Assembly: GCA_003427395.1 (NCBI GenBank)
Contig: BFEA01000025.1
Location: 5,345,192-5,375,843 of the forward strand
Length of the DNA stretch: 30,652 nt
Reading direction: 5' to 3'
Origin: Chara braunii
Taxonomy: Eukaryota > Streptophyta > Charophyceae > Charales > Characeae
Shown here in pieces: positions 27,740-30,652 of this stretch (position 1 is the stretch's first letter; each line of letters starts with the position of its first letter). Made by a program: the position numbers and the translations under genes. The notes under the pieces are model-generated. The model made no database searches. It saw only the letters and a list, made by a program, of their open reading frames with translations, and had not been told where the DNA came from.

Positions 27740-28062
27740 GAGGACGTATCACATCGAAATACGTGTTTTGTGTGTGTTTTTGGAATCTGACAACCTGAAG
27801 GGGCTGAGATGCCCTCACTGAGGGCACACTCACACTACCACTTCCAAGAATGTACACAACTGCAATCACAGCCAGAGCATTGTTTCATTTTCTTTTTTTG
27901 TGAGTTTCACGGCCGCAACTTTTCTTTTTGTTTTTCCTTTTTTTTTTCTCCCCGTGAGAGTACCATAAAGAAATGGAGTGGGACCCAGGCTCTGCAAAAT
28001 CGGAATGCAGTGAAATTCAGGGTCGGCAAAAACAGGCTCGGAGGTACTGGTGGTTTACAGGG
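27740..28062. other. No gene
   Basis: Mixed DNA between the MITE and the SINE, with a poly-T stretch near 27930. A short inverted repeat TGCCCTCA/TGAGGGCA lies at 27810-27826. TACTGGTGGTTTAC at 28041-28054 (minus: GTAAACCACCAGTA) matches the end of the 14412 element. Confidence 0.55.
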
Positions 28063-28183
28063 TGACGGCCTTGAGATTCAGAATGATAATTTTATTTTAG
28101 ACATCTGGTTGCATCTGGTTTCGAACTGGGATCTGCATGTCAATAGTTCATGGGTGTACCGACTGACATAGGCCCATTGGTCC
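28063..28183 (-). mobile_element. tRNA-derived SINE, copy 2
   Basis: On the minus strand GGACCAATGGGCC is followed by an A-box-like TGTCAGTCGGTACA and, about 30 bases on, a B-box AGTTCGAAACC (plus strand 28117-28127). The rest aligns to copy 1 at 8325-8445 in the same order. Copies are clearly diverged, so the family is not recent. Confidence 0.62.
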
Positions 28184-28232
28184 AAGCGGAATTTCACGTT
28201 GGGGAGCACTCCCAATTTTTTTTCTGAAACTC

Positions 28233-28320
28233 GGAAGTGGTGTGGCGAGACCCCAACACAACATCAAACTTTTGTGAACTAGGGAGTGGTGTGGCGAGGC
28301 CCCAACACAACATTGATCTA
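28233..28320. repeat. Two 49-bp tandem units ending in MITE-like GTGGTGTGGCGAG
   Basis: AGTGGTGTGGCGAGACCCCA (28236) and AGTGGTGTGGCGAGGCCCCA (28285), each followed by ACACAACAT. GGTGTGGCGAGGCCCC is the right-end sequence of the CTCGCCACACC elements, so these may be stacked element ends. Confidence 0.8.
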
Positions 28321-28321
28321 A

Positions 28322-28708
28322 GAGGCTCGCCACACAGGCTGTTGAAACTCTTTGAGGTGCGACAGCTGTCAGAAAAAAAACGAAAGTTGGCGGTCAACAG
28401 TTTACCCCCCCTTCGCCACACAGGCTGTTGAGGGGCAAGGTTTTTGGTCATGGCCAAATGGACTCCGCCTTTCCACAGGGCATGGCCATCACGGAACAGT
28501 CCCTGACAACGCAAATTCGAACGCAATTCTTGAAAGGCAGGTGGGGCACTTTCGAATTTCCGTCTCCTGCAGGATGGGGGACGGTGGCTGTAGAGCGTAC
28601 CATTCTGACACCTGTTGAAATTTTTTTGAGCCGCAATTCTTCGAAAGTCTGTGTGGCCATGCAAAATTGTCGAAAACCTGGTTTTCGACAGCCTGTGTGG
28701 CGAGCCTC
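28322..28708. mobile_element. Tourist-like MITE (PIF/Harbinger type), TSD TAA
   Basis: 387 bp. The TIRs begin GAGGCTCGCCACACAGGCTG on both strands (one mismatch further in, TTGAAA against TCGAAA). TAA lies at 28319-28321 and 28709-28711. It differs from the 27357 element in TIR detail and interior but shares CTCGCCACAC and TCGAAA blocks, so it is a sister subfamily. No transposase. Confidence 0.84.
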
Positions 28709-28711
28709 TAA

Positions 28712-28816
28712 GGGCCTCGCCACACCAGTGTCGAAACGGTGAAATATTCGCCAACTGTCAGACCATTTTCGACACTCACGGTTTCGACACAAAGACCGCC
28801 TTCGCCACACCACATG
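28712..28816. mobile_element. Truncated MITE of the same family
   Basis: Starts GGGCCTCGCCACACCAGTGT directly after the TAA of the preceding element. It continues with TCGAAAC and internal TTTTCGACACT and CTTCGCCACACCACATGCG, but has no right terminus. It is either 3'-truncated or was cut by the tandem repeat that follows. Confidence 0.6.
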
Positions 28817-29177
28817 CGAAGACCCAGGATAAGCAAACTTTCGTTGTTAGAAAAAGGAAAAGGAAAAAGAAGAAGAAGAAGAAGACACGGGATGTTGAGG
28901 CAGCACCAGTACCCGGGCCCTGATAGATGTTGACGAAATCCGCACACCAGTACCCGGGCCCTGATAGATGTTGACGAAATCCGCACATCCTTCACAACCT
29001 TGTTTCCGAGAATGTGGAAGACCCAGGATAGGCAAACTTTCGTTGTTAGAAAAAGGAAGAAGAAAAAGAAGAAGAAGAAGAAGACACGGGATGTTGAGGG
29101 AGCACCAGTACCCGGGCCCTGATAGATGTTGACGAAATCGGCACATCCTTCACATCCTTCACAACCTTGTTTCCGAG
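28817..29177. repeat. Tandem duplication, 199-bp period, with an inner duplicate
   Basis: GACCCAGGAT recurs at 28821 and 29020. Each copy holds AAACTTTCGTTGTTAGAAAA, a GAA-rich run, ACACGGGATGTTGAGG, and CCAGTACCCGGGCCCTGATA followed by GATGTTGACGAAATC. In the first copy this last segment is itself duplicated in tandem with a period of about 44 bases. The frames here are palindrome and repeat translations. Confidence 0.88.
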
Positions 29178-29664
29178 TTGTTGAAACTCGACCCGCTGCA
29201 GGCGGGCCGTTCTACACCCATGTCTGTGGAAACCACTTCTCTGACGATTGTCAAAGTGTTTTCGACATTAATTCGGCGAGGCCAAATTCCGACTGACTGA
29301 ATCCAAATTTCTGCTGATTTTTTTTTTTCGGCCGAAGGGGCCCATAACCGTTTGGACGAAAAATTGACGTAAAACAATTCCTTCATGCTGTCGATTCAAA
29401 CCGTTTTCCGGCAAGCGCGCGCCCAGCGAATGGGCGAGGCCCTAGATACACAGCTTTTTCAGGTTTACGTTTCGTTAGTGGCATGGCGGAACAGGCCCAA
29501 ACGAAGGCGCCCCAGATAAGGATTCGAACGCAGGCCATTAGGTGCATTGCCTTGTACCTGCGCAGCGCCGTTGGCGTTTTCGGTTCTAGTCGGTATTGCC
29601 CGGAAAGGAATAGGCGGGCGGAGGAGAGTACGAGCTTCGTGCAAACGGGCGTGTGAAAGTGCAG
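29178..29664. other. No gene; a possible third tRNA-like segment on the minus strand
   Basis: On the minus strand GCTGCGCAGGTACAAGG (from 29566) is followed 24 bases later by GTTCGAATCC (plus 29520-29529), an A-box/B-box-like pair like that of the two SINE copies, with little further similarity. The remainder shows nothing recognisable. Confidence 0.4.
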
Positions 29665-29665
<1 letters not shown>

Positions 29666-29728
<63 letters not shown>

Positions 29729-29737
29729 TGTGTGTGT
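29666..29737. repeat. (CT)n then (GT)n compound microsatellite
   Basis: About 22 CT units followed by about 13 TG units. Confidence 0.97.
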
Positions 29738-29780
29738 CTGTGGCAGCCAGGTGTGCTGTGCCTAAAGAAGAGGAGATTTC

Positions 29781-29836
29781 CATTCACAATCGGCCCAATA
29801 AGTAAGTAGGTGAGTTCGCGCGGCGTAGTGAAATGC

Positions 29837-29876
<40 letters not shown>

Positions 29877-29965
29877 AGCAGTGTTGTGCGTTCACACTCG
29901 GCCCGAGAACGACATAGGTGAGTTCGCCCGGCGTGGCGAAGTGTACCCCCCCCCCCCCCCCCCCC
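29781..29965. repeat. Duplicated ~57-bp unit separated by (CT)n, ending in poly-C
   Basis: Units at 29781-29839 and 29890-29947 share TTCACA, CGGCCC, TAGGTGAGTTCGC, CGGCGT and a GAA..ACC end. A (CT)n tract lies between them. Twenty C residues follow at 29946-29965. Confidence 0.85.
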
Positions 29966-30420
29966 GTTTCCCTCCGGCTAAATCTCTCCCTCCCTCCAGC
30001 AATTCGTCGAGGACTGCAACTCCAATTTTTGTGGGGCTGCTATGTTGCAAGTGGGACAGAACTTGTGCACGGCCGCTGTCGGAAGGAGTAGGCGGGATCA
30101 TGCCGTGAATGCGGAGAGGCAGGGGGAAAAGGAACGCTACCGTAGGGGGAGGTCAAGTGTCTGGTGAGGCAGGGAAGATCGGCCCACCGTACTCTGCCAC
30201 CCATAAGAAGGGAGCAGAAGGTCGCCGTCGAAATCTTGAGGGGCTGGAGTATCAGGAGGAGAAGGACGAAGGGGGGGGAGTAGGATGCGGGATCCGGAGG
30301 ATGGGAGGATTGGGATTGGGGTCGATCAGGATGAGATGCGGCGATAGACGAAGCAGAAGTAGAGTTACCGGGTGCAAGGTCTCACTTGCACGGATTAAGA
30401 GATCCTGGCCGTTGATCTTT
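29966..30420. other. No recognisable gene
   Basis: G-rich in the middle, with one open frame rich in Gly and Arg that resembles no family I know. Confidence 0.5.
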
Positions 30421-30490
30421 GCTGTCTACGGTCAATATTTGCTATCTACGGTCTATCTACGGTCAATATTTGGTATCTACGGTCAATATC
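30421..30490. repeat. Tandem array, unit CTATCTACGGTCAATATTTG
   Basis: Three full units of 19-20 bases and one 12-base truncated unit carrying TCTACGGT. Confidence 0.9.
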
Positions 30491-30652
30491 GCTTCGTGTA
30501 AGTGGGCCCTAGCCCCGGGATAGGCTGAGTATGCAAGGTAAGTTTGCCGGTGTTACCGTGGTTGTGGAGGGGGAGGACGTCGAGGAGGGTCCTAAAGTAA
30601 ACGGGAGGAGGATGCAAGTCGGGGACCCATTTTGTGGAGAAGGGTATGAGCA
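30491..30652. other. Window end, nothing recognised
   Basis: G-rich mixed DNA running off the window. Confidence 0.5.

Noticed and set aside
30109-30501. A 130-residue Gly/Arg-rich frame near the right edge
   Set aside because: Biased composition from G-rich DNA, and its end is encoded by the short tandem array.

Overview
The window looks like gene-poor, repeat-dominated nuclear DNA of a streptophyte (land plant or charophyte alga). The evidence is a chromodomain Ty3/Gypsy retrotransposon with a tRNA-iMet-type primer site, non-LTR relics with plant-style zinc knuckles, Tourist-like MITEs, tRNA-derived SINEs, and a fragment identical, as far as I recall, to the 5' end of plant U2 snRNA. The mix of GA/CT microsatellites and GC-rich retroelement ORFs would fit a charophyte such as Chara, but that is a low-confidence guess from memory. 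I found no intact host protein gene, bacterial gene or CRISPR array.

Layout. 1-1300: simple repeats and a TTCAACGG-type array. 1312-1965 (minus): decayed gag-like ORF1 of a non-LTR element, ending at the edge of a 1.2 kb terminal-inverted-repeat element (1972-3195). 3196-6440: no recognisable gene. 6440-8060: two degenerate tandem-repeat arrays. 8325-8900: SINE/tRNA-like sequences. 9842-10556 (plus): a second decayed copy of the same ORF1 family. 10560-12290: nothing recognised. 12294-13020: composite GA/CT minisatellite. 13612-14573: MITE debris, the C-terminal end of a LINE reverse transcriptase, and a small TIR element.

14635-24708 is a complete Ty3/Gypsy chromovirus of about 10.1 kb. Its LTRs are 313 and 314 bp and it is flanked by a CTTCT target-site duplication. 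Its order is LTR, primer-binding site, long structured leader, gag, protease, RT, RNase H, integrase, chromodomain, repeat-bearing 3' region, LTR. It is not recent and not autonomous as read: the LTRs differ at about 13 positions plus one indel, gag and the RT lead-in carry nonsense codons, pol has at least two frameshifts, and the protease motif has lost its glycine.

24709-30652 is a dense field of small elements: a long imperfect hairpin, a pair of ~457 bp fold-back elements with 20-bp perfect TIRs, a U2 snRNA 5' fragment, two Tourist-like MITEs with TTA and TAA target duplications, a second SINE copy, tandem duplications and microsatellites.

The coding pieces do not form a host pathway. 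They are the parts of one retrotransposon plus decayed non-LTR relics. The less expected signals are the stem-loop cluster and triple repeat in the retrotransposon leader, the apparent relationship of that triple repeat to the 6440-7050 array, and the short-element families with several copies in this one window.
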